DNA of 36,793 nt, taken from Anaerolineae bacterium (lineage in GTDB: Bacteria; Chloroflexota; Anaerolineae; B4-G1; SLSP01). The notes below the pieces were generated by a model. It did no database searches and was not told where the DNA came from. It saw nothing but the letters and a program-made list of their open reading frames with translations. The position numbers and the translations under genes are program-made. The number at the start of each line of letters is the position of its first letter. Positions within the stretch are counted from its first letter, which is position 1. Where the stretch lies: assembly GCA_016931315.1 (NCBI GenBank), contig JAFGFB010000126.1:1-36793 (forward strand), given 5' to 3'. Positions 23,697-33,306 of the stretch are shown here, one piece after another.

Positions 23697-26600
23697 TCAT
23701 CGCACGCGCACACCATCCCAAATACGCTGACCGGCACTTAGAGCATAAGCCGCTCGGATTTCCCGGTGCAATGGCAGCGCCTCGAGGTAGCTATGGCGAT
23801 AAGATGACTCTTCAGGGATCAGATTAGCTTTGCGCAGCATCTCCTCATGGGCGCGGCGAAGGTATTCGGCGGCAGGGGTGTGCATGCTGTTGGCTTTGAG
23901 TGCCAGATGGTGAATGTAGAGCAGTTCCTCATCCGTTGCCTCTACCGGGCGCACAAAACCAAAACGCTGGTAGGTATCCAGCGCCGCCTGCGAAGCTGCC
24001 AGGGCTGCCGCCGCGTGTTGCTCGCGTTCCGCCGGCTCGGTCGCCAGTGCTGCTAGCCGGAGCCGGGCAGCTGCAACCCGCAGGTCCGCGACCATCAGGT
24101 ACTGTTGCGAGAAGTGTGTATCTTCCACCAGAATTTCCCGAATCTGTTGCGCCAGTTGCAAAGTCGCCTGCATGTGGGACACATCACCCATGGCGTTACA
24201 CCATTGCATCCACACCAGGCTCACACCCAACTGCGCAAAGGTCAGCAGGTCGTGGCTCAGCTCTTTGGAGACGCTCTGCCGTGGCTCAGATTCCAAAAGG
24301 CGCTCTAACCCATATTCCTGCGTCAGACGCGCCTGCGCCGCCTCTAGTTGCCCTTCCTCGATATCGAGCTGCGCGAGTCGCAGGGTGCGGAAGATTGCCG
24401 AGTCGGGCACATCCGCAGTCATATCTAGCGAGAGTTCCAGCGCCAGGCGCCCGCCATCGAAATCGCCCAGGTAGATACCTCGAATCTGCCCCACGAACAT
24501 CAGAGCGTAAGCCTCACCATTGCGAAAGCCAATCTCGCGGCAAAGCTGTAATTGCGGCTCATGACACTCCTTGAGCCGGCGGTAATAATCACCCGTGTTT
24601 TCCATCTGATTACCGAGCAATTGCAGAAGTTCAATCTGCGCCATCTTGTCACCCAATTCCTGGCAGATAGGCAGCGCCAACTGCAGATACTCCAGACTGC
24701 GTTGGGGGTCGCTCAATGCGAAAATATCGCCCACTGCCGTGAGCAGGCTCACCTCAAAGCGGCGATCACCCAATTCACGCGCTAACCTGATGGAGGCTTC
24801 ACCCAAATCCAGCCAGTCGGGGTCACCCAGGTTGTAATATTGCCCCGCCAGCGTTGCCAGGGCTACCATCTCCCGCTTCTTGTCGCCAAGATCGCGCGTC
24901 AACTGCAAGGCACGCTCCGCCAGCGCTTGCCCCTCGCGTAACTGCTCTGTGGTCTCCCAGTTACCCACACTTGGCTGCAAGAGTAGCGCATCTACCAACA
25001 GCTCGGGATGGTGCGGTAACTCCTGCGCCAGCGCCAACATCGTCGCTGCCTCCGCAAAGAAGCGTGCGTCCTGACCTAACAGCCGGAAAATGCCCGCCCG
25101 TGCGGAGTACACATCGAAGCGCCGGCTAAGCAAGAGCTCACGTTCTTCCGCCGTCTGAGCGGCAGCCTCCAGTTCCGTAAGCAGCTCTAGCGCGCGATCG
25201 TAGGCGTTCAGCGCCTCGGTGTTAGCATAGACCAAGCGAGCTTGCCGCGCCGCCTTGAGGACGTAATCTACCTCGCGATCGGGACGCCCGGCGCGCTGAT
25301 AGTGATAGGCCAGCAAGCTGTAATACTGTGAGCGCGCTTCGGCGCTCAGGTTAGTCTCGAAATATTCTGCGATGTGCAAATGATAGGTACGGCGCTGTGA
25401 AGTCAACAAGCCATCATAAACCACATCATAGAGCGGGGTCGAGCGGAAAGCATAGGCGATGCCCAAATCAGGAGTGCGCCCCTGTTCATAGATGAACTGT
25501 GCCCGCTGCAAAGCAGTGAGATGTTCCAGCAAGGTACCAGGCAGAGGCTCGTTATCCCAGGCAAGGCTCACCAGGTTTTGCAACAGCTCCCACCAGAAGA
25601 CACGTCCCACCGCCGAAGCCATCTGAAATACCCGCCGGGTTGCCGGGGGAAGCGCGTCAATGCGAGATTGCAGCAGGCTCTGCAAGCTATCGGGCAAATC
25701 CACCGAATCCACGGCACGAACCAGGCGCCAAGACTCTCCCTCTGCTTCGCGCTCCAACACACCCTTGCTAATCAGGGAGCGGACGAGTTCTTCGATGAAA
25801 TAAGGATTACCCTCCGCTTTATCCAACAGCGCGGCGCTGGCGGCTTCTGGCAAAACATCGGCTCCGATGAGCCGGTCGAGGAACTCAATGCTTTCACGCC
25901 GGGTCAACGGTCCTAACTGGAGCGCCGTAAGACGGTGCGGGAACTCAGTCTCCAAAAAATGGCGTAGAGCCCACACAGGTGAGTTACGGTCAGGACGGAA
26001 CATAAGAATCCAGAGAATGGGAACGCTATCACACAAGGGCAGGCAGTACTTCAACAACGCCAGAGACCGAGCATCAGCCCAGTGAAGATCATTGAGCGCA
26101 CAGACCAGTGGCGCGCGCCGCGCCAGAGCTTCCATGCAGGCATAAACCACACGGAATAGTTCCTGTTGCAAACGCGCAGCATCCATCTGCTGCATCCGTT
26201 CCACGACTGCCGGCTCCAGGGGAAAGTCAAACAGCGTTGCCAGGACCGCATAAGCTTCCGGCGCTTGCACACCAAGCAAGTCCGTCAGCTCATCGCGCAA
26301 GCGCACGCCCGAAATTTCAGGAGTATCCTCCGCATTGAGGTTCAGCCAACGGCGCAACAGATCCGACCAAATCGAGTAGGGACGCTCGCGGTCGAAGGAG
26401 CGCCCGTGTCCCCGCAACCAGGTCAAGGGACAGTACAGCGGGACATCAGCGCCGCGGTACTCAGCGCTCTGTGCCTCAGCGCCTTGCACTTCAGCAAGGA
26501 GAGCATCCTGACGTGCGATGTTCTGCCGCACAGAGGCAAGCAAAAAGGATTTGCCCATGCCCCGGTCTGCCATCACCAGCACCACACCGCCCCGCTGGTT

Positions 26601-27530
26601 GCGCACCGCCTCCACGCTCTCATTCAGCGCACGGAACTCTGCTTCACGTCCAACCAGGGTCCGGCAGAAGTCGCAGCTCTGCAAACGCGCCCTTGCCTCT
26701 TCAGTCTCTACAAGATGACGCAAGGGACGGTAAACGGCAATAGGCACGCTAATACCCTTGACTGTGATGCGCCCCAGCGCTTGCCATTCAAAAGCGTCCT
26801 GCGTCAAGGCATAGGTCGGAGCGCTGACCAAAACGGTTCCCGGTTCTGCTGATGACTCCATGCGCGCCGCCACAGTGATAGCCTCGCCCATGGCAGTATC
26901 CTCACGATGATACTCCCGGTTGCCCACGCTGGTCACAATCACTTCGCCAGTGTTGACGCCAACGCGAAGCTGCAGTTCGCTACCTGCCTGCCCGGCGAGA
27001 GTGCGCGCATAACGTTGCACAGCTTCTTGCATCGCCAAACCCGCAAGAATCGCACGCTCAGGATCATCTTCGTGCGCAGCCGTCGCCCCAAAGAATGCCA
27101 CCAGTCCATCACCCCGGAACTGATCCACCTGTCCACCGAAACGGTAGATTTCGGCCTCAAGAATCTGGAACATCTCATTCATCAGGGCAACCCATTTCTC
27201 GGTCCCAATGCGTTCCAAGAGAGATGTGGAGCCGTAGACATCGGCGAGGATAACGGTTGCCACGCGGCGCTCCCCGCTGAGGCGCGCAGGCTGTACCGGC
27301 GGAGCCGGCGATGGCGCCTGTAATGAAAGGGTCACCGGTGCGACAGGCGCTTGTGCAGCGCCTGTCGCCGAAGCCTCGGGGACCAATCGCATCCCGCACT
27401 GCCCGCAGAAGCGATGATCCGATGGGTTTACAAAGCCGCAGGCAGAACAAGCGCGCGTCAGAGGAATCCCGCACATCCCGCAAAAGCGGTTACCCGTGGG
27501 GTTATCATAACCACAGCTTGGACATCTCAA
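23697..27530 (-). CDS. Zinc-ribbon/class III cyclase-like/NTPase/TPR regulator, copy 1
   Basis: A 1277-residue cytoplasmic multidomain protein. Two zinc ribbons (Cys3-6-17-20 and Cys28-31-42-45) and a Pro/Ala linker precede a class III cyclase domain (about 88-270). It keeps metal aspartates Asp98 and Asp142 and Arg224, but the adenine-contact Lys is Gln138 and the catalytic Asn is Thr220. A STAND/AAA-type NTPase follows (about 290-700): Walker A ADRGMGKS (Lys328, with Ala322 replacing the first Gly) and Walker B-like VCALNDLHWAD. The rest is TPR-like helical repeats. The start is TTG at 27530, the first usable codon after an in-frame TGA and directly before the zinc ribbon; GAAGG lies upstream. 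The downstream glycosyltransferase gene begins within 20 nt of, or overlaps, its stop. Probably a signal-dependent NTP-driven switch. Confidence 0.88.
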   Translation of the reverse strand: MRCPSCGYDNPTGNRFCGMCGIPLTRACSACGFVNPSDHRFCGQCGMRLVPEASATGAAQAPVAPVTLSLQAPSPAPPVQPARLSGERRVATVILADVYGSTSLLERIGTEKWVALMNEMFQILEAEIYRFGGQVDQFRGDGLVAFFGATAAHEDDPERAILAGLAMQEAVQRYARTLAGQAGSELQLRVGVNTGEVIVTSVGNREYHREDTAMGEAITVAARMESSAEPGTVLVSAPTYALTQDAFEWQALGRITVKGISVPIAVYRPLRHLVETEEARARLQSCDFCRTLVGREAEFRALNESVEAVRNQRGGVVLVMADRGMGKSFLLASVRQNIARQDALLAEVQGAEAQSAEYRGADVPLYCPLTWLRGHGRSFDRERPYSIWSDLLRRWLNLNAEDTPEISGVRLRDELTDLLGVQAPEAYAVLATLFDFPLEPAVVERMQQMDAARLQQELFRVVYACMEALARRAPLVCALNDLHWADARSLALLKYCLPLCDSVPILWILMFRPDRNSPVWALRHFLETEFPHRLTALQLGPLTRRESIEFLDRLIGADVLPEAASAALLDKAEGNPYFIEELVRSLISKGVLEREAEGESWRLVRAVDSVDLPDSLQSLLQSRIDALPPATRRVFQMASAVGRVFWWELLQNLVSLAWDNEPLPGTLLEHLTALQRAQFIYEQGRTPDLGIAYAFRSTPLYDVVYDGLLTSQRRTYHLHIAEYFETNLSAEARSQYYSLLAYHYQRAGRPDREVDYVLKAARQARLVYANTEALNAYDRALELLTELEAAAQTAEERELLLSRRFDVYSARAGIFRLLGQDARFFAEAATMLALAQELPHHPELLVDALLLQPSVGNWETTEQLREGQALAERALQLTRDLGDKKREMVALATLAGQYYNLGDPDWLDLGEASIRLARELGDRRFEVSLLTAVGDIFALSDPQRSLEYLQLALPICQELGDKMAQIELLQLLGNQMENTGDYYRRLKECHEPQLQLCREIGFRNGEAYALMFVGQIRGIYLGDFDGGRLALELSLDMTADVPDSAIFRTLRLAQLDIEEGQLEAAQARLTQEYGLERLLESEPRQSVSKELSHDLLTFAQLGVSLVWMQWCNAMGDVSHMQATLQLAQQIREILVEDTHFSQQYLMVADLRVAAARLRLAALATEPAEREQHAAAALAASQAALDTYQRFGFVRPVEATDEELLYIHHLALKANSMHTPAAEYLRRAHEEMLRKANLIPEESSYRHSYLEALPLHREIRAAYALSAGQRIWDGVRVR

Positions 27531-27549
27531 CGTTCACATACCTTCACTT

Positions 27550-27597
27550 GGGATCGCCAGGCTCCAACGTTGTACCCAACGCCCTGGCTCTTAAAGG
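27550..27597 (+). repeat. Dispersed hairpin repeat, copy C (with enlarged stem)
   Basis: It shares GGGATCGCCAGGCTCCA with copies A and B and CCTGGCTCTTAAAGG with copy B. The middle is replaced by a longer insert containing its own CGTTG-TACC-CAACG stem (27568-27581), so the whole unit folds as nested hairpins. It lies between the gdhA stop and the copy-1 regulator start. Confidence 0.7.
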
Positions 27598-27685
27598 CAA
27601 ATCACCGCAGGTTTTCCGAACAATAAGCCTTCCAGTGCACCATTTTGGAACTGCAAATGTCGTGCAGGAAATTCCAAGCCCTCGC

Positions 27686-28945
27686 TCACGGGAAAATGCC
27701 GCGCTCCTTGTACACCTTCTCCAAACGTCGCAGTGCCACGATGTACGCCGCAGTGCGCCAATCAGCGCCATATTCTTTGACCGCATCGTGCACTTTACGG
27801 TAAGCGTTAAGCATCTTCTTGTAGAGTTTACCATCCACTTCTTCGAGGTCCCAAAACTCGCTACGCTTGTTCTGCAACCACTCAAAGTAGCTGACGGTGA
27901 CGCCGCCCGCATTGCAGAGCACATCTGGCAACACGGTGATGCCGCGCTCCTGAAGAATGCGGTCACCCTCGATATCGGTGGGACCGTTAGCGCCTTCTAC
28001 AACCAATTGCACTTTGAGCCACGAAGCAGTCTCGGCAGTAATCTGGTTCTCAAGCGCTGCCGGCACGAAGAATGCCGCTTCAGTGCTCAGGAAAGTGCGA
28101 TGATCAATCGCGGTCGCCTGCGGATAACCGGCTATGCCACCGTGCATGCGCACGTATGCCGCCAGATCATCGGGGTCAATGCCGTCGGGGCACAAAATCG
28201 CCCCGGTGTGGTCCTCAACAGCTGCAAGCACGGCGCCATAGGGCTTGAGCAAGCGAGCACTCCACGAACCAACGTTTCCAAAGCCCTGGACGATGTAACG
28301 TGCCCCCGCCAATGGAAAATCATGATCCGCCGCCCACGCAACCATAATGTATACCAATCCTTGACCGGTAGCTTTATCACGCCCCAGGCTACCACCGGAT
28401 TCAATAGGCTTGCCCGTGACAACGTGCACACAGCGGTTGCGTTCCAGTGGCGGCATCATCGAAAGGTAGGTGTCGAGAATCCACGCCATCACCTGTGCAT
28501 TGGTATTCACATCGGGCGCAGGAATATCGTATTCAGGACCGATATTGCTGCCCAATGCAAAGGTGAAGCGCCGCGTGATGCGCTCAAGTTCTTTCTGAGA
28601 GTATTGGATAGGATCCATCTGGATGCCACCCTTGGCGCCGCCATAGGGCAATCCGGCGATGGCGCACTTCCAGGTCATCCAGGTCGCCAAAGCGCGCACC
28701 TCATCAATATCTACAGCAGGATGGAAGCGGAGACCGCCCTTGTAAGGACCCAACACGCCGTTATGTTGTACGCGGTAACCCGTGAACATTCGCACATGCC
28801 CATCATCCATCACAACCGGGAAGTGCACAACAATCTCGCTAGCAGTGGTGGAAAGGATGCGACGGATTTCAGGGTCGAGCTGCATCAGGTCGGCAGCACG
28901 CTCGAACTGAGTCTTGACGTTTTCATAGACATTTGTTTTCGACAT
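27686..28945 (-). CDS. gdhA: Glutamate dehydrogenase (Glu/Leu/Phe/Val dehydrogenase family)
   Basis: A 419-residue NAD(P)-dependent dehydrogenase interconverting glutamate and 2-oxoglutarate plus ammonia. Substrate-site residues are in GPYKGGLRFHP (Lys69), TWKCAIAGLPYGGAKGG (Lys93, catalytic Lys105) and PAPDVNTNAQVMAW (catalytic Asp). The Rossmann domain carries VQGFGNVGSWSARLL. The size fits hexameric class I enzymes. The ATG at 28945 has a strong AGGAGG 6 nt upstream. NAD versus NADP preference is not decided here. It is bracketed by two paralogous giant regulators on the same strand. Confidence 0.94.
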   Translation of the reverse strand: MSKTNVYENVKTQFERAADLMQLDPEIRRILSTTASEIVVHFPVVMDDGHVRMFTGYRVQHNGVLGPYKGGLRFHPAVDIDEVRALATWMTWKCAIAGLPYGGAKGGIQMDPIQYSQKELERITRRFTFALGSNIGPEYDIPAPDVNTNAQVMAWILDTYLSMMPPLERNRCVHVVTGKPIESGGSLGRDKATGQGLVYIMVAWAADHDFPLAGARYIVQGFGNVGSWSARLLKPYGAVLAAVEDHTGAILCPDGIDPDDLAAYVRMHGGIAGYPQATAIDHRTFLSTEAAFFVPAALENQITAETASWLKVQLVVEGANGPTDIEGDRILQERGITVLPDVLCNAGGVTVSYFEWLQNKRSEFWDLEEVDGKLYKKMLNAYRKVHDAVKEYGADWRTAAYIVALRRLEKVYKERGIFP

Positions 28946-28999
28946 CGGAACCTCCTAAGAGTGAACCAACACTTCAATTGACCGGTTTCACGCCCATCC

Positions 29000-29029
29000 G
29001 GCGGCTTAGCGGTTGACCGAAAGTCCGCC
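29000..29029 (-). terminator. Weak nested hairpin after regulator copy 2
   Basis: GGCGG (29000-29004) pairs with CCGCC (29025-29029), with an inner CGGT-TG-ACCG stem (29010-29019). It lies 20 nt past the stop of regulator copy 2 and upstream of gdhA. The stem is imperfect and no U tract follows. Confidence 0.22.
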
Positions 29030-29048
29030 TTAGCAACACTGCGGCGGC

Positions 29049-32000
29049 TCAAGGTTTATCCGTAGGCTCCTCAAGCGCAACCAGCTCAGTATAAGCCGAG
29101 TGAATCTCCCGGTGAAGAGCAATCGCCTCCAGATAAGTGTGATAGAAAGGAGTATCGGTCGGAATTAGAGCGTGCTTGCGTTCCATCTCCGCATGCGCCC
29201 GCCGCACCATATCCCGCGCCTCCTCCTCGCGCTCATTGGCTTGCAACGCCAGCGCGTGACGGTACAGAATCTCCTCGCTAGTACATTCAACAATCTGCAC
29301 AAAACCAAAACCCTGATACAGGTCAAAGGCAGCGCCAGAAGCGTTAAGCGCCTCAGTACAGTGGAACTCCCGCTCCTGCACATCTGTGACAACCTCCAGC
29401 AAACGCAGATGCGACTCCGCAATCTCACACAATGCCGCCATCTTATACTGTCGCGAGACCAAACTATCCGCCGCCATCCGGTGCACCCAACCCGCAGCGT
29501 CGAGCGCTTGCCGCGCATGAGTCTCATCGCCTATGGCATTGAAGAGAGTTGCCGAAACCAACCCCAAACCGGCGCGCCCCATATCGCGCACCTCACGCTC
29601 ACCCGCGGGTTGTGCCTTCTCCAGGGCGACCAACGCCGATTCAAAGTTGCCCATCGCAGTGTGCATTTGCACGATGCGCAACAACGGGTAGAGCCGGCCA
29701 ACAGTATTCTCCCAAATACGCAGGGCCTCTTCCTCCAACTCCAGCCCAGAAGCATAATCCCCCAACCACAAGCCTCGGATTTGACCGCAGTTCATCAGCG
29801 CGCTGCCTTCCGCATAGCGATCGCCGATTTCACGGCTGAGCTGCAGGCGTTTCTCCTCCATCTCAGTCAAAAGACGATAGTAATCGCCCTGGCGTTCAAG
29901 TGGCGTCCCCAGCGCGTGAAGCAGTCGGATTTCCGCAGATTTATCGTGCAGACCCTTGGCAATCGGCAGCGCTGCCTCCAAACACGCCATGCTGTGCTCG
30001 AGATCATCCGCGCCATAAGCATCTCCCATACGCAACAGGATCTTAACTTCCGCCCGGCGATCCTCCAGGCGGCGCGCCAGTTCCAATGCCTGCTCGCCGG
30101 TCCAATGCCACGCGGGATCATTGCGCAGATTGTGCAGGTTGGTTAACGCCATCAATGCCCGCATCTCACGTTTTTCATCCCCCAACTGATGTGCCAAATT
30201 CAGCGCCTGATATGCCAGGTTCACCCCAGTTTCAAGTTCGTCGCGCCCCTGAATACTGCCCACACCGGGCTGCTCCAATAGAGCATCAATCAGCAACCCT
30301 GGATCGCGCTCCAGCTGCTGCGCCAATTCCAACATCGCGCGCGCATCATCACGCCCGGATTCCATCTCGCCCAGCAAGTAGGCAGTCTCACGACGCAGGT
30401 CAAGGACCTGAAAACGCTGTCTTTGAAGCGCGTAGTGCGCCGCAGCATTGGGAGAATTCTGGTCCAGAGAGGTCAATAACGTCAGCGCATAACTATAATG
30501 TTCCTGAGCCTCCGCATTGGCATACACACGGCGCGCCTGTTCGGCGGCTTTGAGCGTGAATTCTAGCGCCTTCTCCAAACTGCTCGCCTGCTGGTAATGA
30601 TAAGCCACCATGCCATAACGCTGAGGGTGCTCCTCGCTGCTATCCAGAAACAACTCCAGCGCCTCCGCGACTTTGAGATGATAGGCAGCGCGTTGCGTAC
30701 TGAGCAGGCTATCATACGCCACCTCGCGCAGCAACAGCGAATTAAACGCGTATTCCATCCCCAAATCGGGGACCAGCTGGCGCTCTTCGATTAATTGTTC
30801 CCGCTGCAACTGAGTCAGGTGTTGCTTTAGCGCGGCATCATCCTGCATCAGCGCACGCAGCACCTTCTGCCAGAAGACAGCGCCAATGACCGCCGCGGCC
30901 TGAAGCGTATGCCGCACCTCCGCCTCAAGCCGGTCAAGCCGTGCAAGTAACAGGGTCTGCAAACCATCCGGCAAATCCAGGGAAGTGATCGGACGTGTCG
31001 CCTGCCACTTGCCGCTATCGGCATCGCGCACAAGGACGCCCTGTGCGATCAAGGCGTTTGCCAGCTCATGCAAATAGTAAGGGTTGCCCTCGGCACGCTG
31101 CAACACCAGCTGGCTAACCTTTTCTGGCAGGGTCCTGGCGCCAATCAGCCAATCGAGCAGCTCCAAACCTTCTGCGGCGTTCAACGGGGGGATGGAGATT
31201 TGAGTAAGCCGGTGCGGATATTCGGTGCCCACATAGTGCCGGAAATGCCAGATAGGCGAGTTGCGATCAGGGCGGAAGACGACGATCCAGAGTAAGGGCA
31301 AAGTATCGCAGAGAGAGAGACAGTGTTGCAGCAGCTCCAGAGAAGTGCTATCCACCCAATGCACATCCGAAAATAACAACACCAACGGGCCACGTTGCGC
31401 CAAAGCCATCACCCACGAACGAATGGCGCGGAAGAATTGCCGCTTAAGGCTTTCGGCATCCAGGTGGCTCACCCGCTCGATAATGCCTTCCTCCAACGGC
31501 AAAGCAAGAAGCGCCGCAAGGAAAGGATAGGTTTCGATAAAATCCTCACCCCAGAGCTGCTGTGTTTGCTCGCGGAGGCGGTCACGCAATGCCTCACGCG
31601 GCTCGTCACGGCGCATGTTAAGCCAGTTCTGGAGCATATCGCGCCACATGGAATAAGGCCACGATTGATCATAGGAACGGCACCGCCCTCGCAGCCAAAC
31701 AGGCTCAGGCGGAATCAGCTCAGTTTTCTCGACACGCTGTTGCCCGTCGCGCTGTCGTGCTTCCGCGCGCTGCCGCGCCTCCGAGCGCAGCATCTCCTCA
31801 CGGCTAAGGTGCTCCCGCACCTGCGCAACCAGGAAGGATTTGCCCATACCCTTCTCACCAGTAATCAGAGCAATGCCTCCGCGTCCACCCTGCAATGCCT
31901 CAATACAGCGCACTAACTGCGCAAATTCGAGCTCGCGTCCGATGAGAGGCGGGGTGAGACGGTAGAGTTCCTCGCGCAGAATCAAATCCGTATCCGTCGC

Positions 32001-32846
32001 CAGTGCCAGGGGGCGATAGACGGTCACCGGTTCCCGCAACCCCTTGACGCTGATTTCACCCAAAGACTCCCAGCTAAAATAGGGTTTGGCGAGATGGTAG
32101 GTGCTCTCGCTGACCAAAACGGTGCCGGGTTCGGCTGATGATTCCATGCGCGCGGCCACAGTAATGGCTTCTCCCATGGCAGTATCCTCACGATAACGCT
32201 GCCCCCCGACGCTGGCGACGATGACCTCGCCAGTATTGACACCGATGCGCAAACTCAATTCCAAATTCTGCGTTGCCAGCTCGGCAGCATAGGCTTTGGC
32301 GGCGCGCTGCATGCGCAACGCGGCCATCACCGCCCGCTCAGGGTCATCCTCATGTACCGCCGAAGCCCCAAAGAACGCCACCAACCCATCCCCACGGAAT
32401 TGATTGATCTCGCCGCCCAGATGGTAGACTTCCACTTCAAGCAGCTGCAAGATATGATTCATGAGCTCGACCCAGCGTTCGGTGCCTATTTGCTCCAAAA
32501 GCTGGGTAGAACCACGCACGTCGGCAATGACGATAGTGGCAACGCGACGCTCGCCCTCGAGAGCGAGACGGCGTTCACTCTCCAGCTGGGGAACAGGAAG
32601 CCCAGCCTCCGGCGCAAGCACTGCAGGCAAGGGCGAAGGCCCGGTCACCCCCGGCGGAAAGACAGACTCGCCAGCACGGGCTGGCTCGAGAGCCGCACCG
32701 CACATGCCGCAGAAGCGGAAATCGGGCGGGTTATGAAAACCACAGGTGGGGCAGGCTCGCGACAGCCGTGCACCACACATACCGCAGAACAGCATGCCGG
32801 CAGGGCTTTCGAAACCACAACTTGGACAGATCAACGGTGTTGGCAT
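29049..32846 (-). CDS. Zinc-ribbon/class III cyclase-like/NTPase/TPR regulator, copy 2
   Basis: A 1265-residue paralogue of the protein at 23697-27530, with the same domain order. Zinc ribbons use Cys7-10-21-24 and Cys32-35-46-49. The cyclase domain (about 98-275) keeps Asp109, Asp153 and Arg233 but again has Gln149 for the canonical Lys and Thr229 for the canonical Asn. The NTPase has an intact Walker A (GEKGMGKS) and Walker B-like LVLLFSDVHWVD; TPR-like repeats fill the C-terminal half. The ATG at 32846 places the zinc ribbon at the N-terminus and has GGAG 9 nt upstream; the start at 32903 would add 19 residues of doubtful value. The shared substitutions imply the divergent active site is selected, not random decay. 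Confidence 0.88.
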   Translation of the reverse strand: MPTPLICPSCGFESPAGMLFCGMCGARLSRACPTCGFHNPPDFRFCGMCGAALEPARAGESVFPPGVTGPSPLPAVLAPEAGLPVPQLESERRLALEGERRVATIVIADVRGSTQLLEQIGTERWVELMNHILQLLEVEVYHLGGEINQFRGDGLVAFFGASAVHEDDPERAVMAALRMQRAAKAYAAELATQNLELSLRIGVNTGEVIVASVGGQRYREDTAMGEAITVAARMESSAEPGTVLVSESTYHLAKPYFSWESLGEISVKGLREPVTVYRPLALATDTDLILREELYRLTPPLIGRELEFAQLVRCIEALQGGRGGIALITGEKGMGKSFLVAQVREHLSREEMLRSEARQRAEARQRDGQQRVEKTELIPPEPVWLRGRCRSYDQSWPYSMWRDMLQNWLNMRRDEPREALRDRLREQTQQLWGEDFIETYPFLAALLALPLEEGIIERVSHLDAESLKRQFFRAIRSWVMALAQRGPLVLLFSDVHWVDSTSLELLQHCLSLCDTLPLLWIVVFRPDRNSPIWHFRHYVGTEYPHRLTQISIPPLNAAEGLELLDWLIGARTLPEKVSQLVLQRAEGNPYYLHELANALIAQGVLVRDADSGKWQATRPITSLDLPDGLQTLLLARLDRLEAEVRHTLQAAAVIGAVFWQKVLRALMQDDAALKQHLTQLQREQLIEERQLVPDLGMEYAFNSLLLREVAYDSLLSTQRAAYHLKVAEALELFLDSSEEHPQRYGMVAYHYQQASSLEKALEFTLKAAEQARRVYANAEAQEHYSYALTLLTSLDQNSPNAAAHYALQRQRFQVLDLRRETAYLLGEMESGRDDARAMLELAQQLERDPGLLIDALLEQPGVGSIQGRDELETGVNLAYQALNLAHQLGDEKREMRALMALTNLHNLRNDPAWHWTGEQALELARRLEDRRAEVKILLRMGDAYGADDLEHSMACLEAALPIAKGLHDKSAEIRLLHALGTPLERQGDYYRLLTEMEEKRLQLSREIGDRYAEGSALMNCGQIRGLWLGDYASGLELEEEALRIWENTVGRLYPLLRIVQMHTAMGNFESALVALEKAQPAGEREVRDMGRAGLGLVSATLFNAIGDETHARQALDAAGWVHRMAADSLVSRQYKMAALCEIAESHLRLLEVVTDVQEREFHCTEALNASGAAFDLYQGFGFVQIVECTSEEILYRHALALQANEREEEARDMVRRAHAEMERKHALIPTDTPFYHTYLEAIALHREIHSAYTELVALEEPTDKP

Positions 32847-33306
32847 CTCAGGACTCCAGGCCAGGGAGTACGAACCGCCGACGGTCGGGCGGATTCCCCT
32901 CATTTAAGCACGAAGTTCGAAGAAAGCAATTCGGTTTCGGGGCGATTTCTGGCAGGACGAAACCATCACCTAAACCAGATTCAGAAGAGGGGACGCTCCC
33001 GCAAATGCGAGAGCGCCTCGTTCATATACAGAATTGTCTCAAGCAGAGGGTATCGAGCGCAGTCGGGTCAGCCAGGCATAGCCGGGCACGCCCAGGTCAA
33101 ACGAGGGTGGACGTCGAGTCCCAAGGCGATCTGCAGACATGCTCCCCACGCAGCGACCGGTTGCTTATCCATAGCGGCAAGCTTCTTGATGTGACCCTGG
33201 CAGCCCTCAATCGAGGAGAAAACCAGGTTACTGGGAAGCATGACCCGAAAGTGTCTCCATTTCATCAGCGTCTATTGCCTCAAGGACATGACGATTGGCT
33301 GCCCCA
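32847..33306. other. 460-bp gene-poor spacer
   Basis: No convincing gene was found. A 65-residue minus-strand frame (33068-33265, starting MKWRHFRVMLPSN) is unrecognised, and an overlapping frame just upstream (LEAIDADEMETLSG) may be another fragment, so decayed coding sequence is possible. A hairpin lies at 32994-33015. A weak promoter-like pair on the minus strand, TTGCTT and TAAATG 17 nt apart, lies shortly before the regulator copy 2 start. Confidence 0.4.
32994..33015 (-). terminator. 10-bp stem hairpin downstream of the esterase operon
   Basis: In the minus-strand RNA, CGCTCTCGCA and TGCGGGAGCG pair over 10 bp with one U-G wobble and a 2-nt formal loop, followed by the pyrimidine-rich TCCCCTCTTCT. 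It lies about 290 nt past the lipoprotein esterase stop and before regulator copy 2. Confidence 0.35.

Noticed and set aside
27311-28981. 556-residue plus-strand open frame
   Set aside because: It is antisense to gdhA and to the start of regulator copy 1 and has no recognisable motif or ribosome site.
29172-30146. 324-residue plus-strand open frame
   Set aside because: It is antisense to the TPR part of regulator copy 2 and has low-complexity shadow composition.
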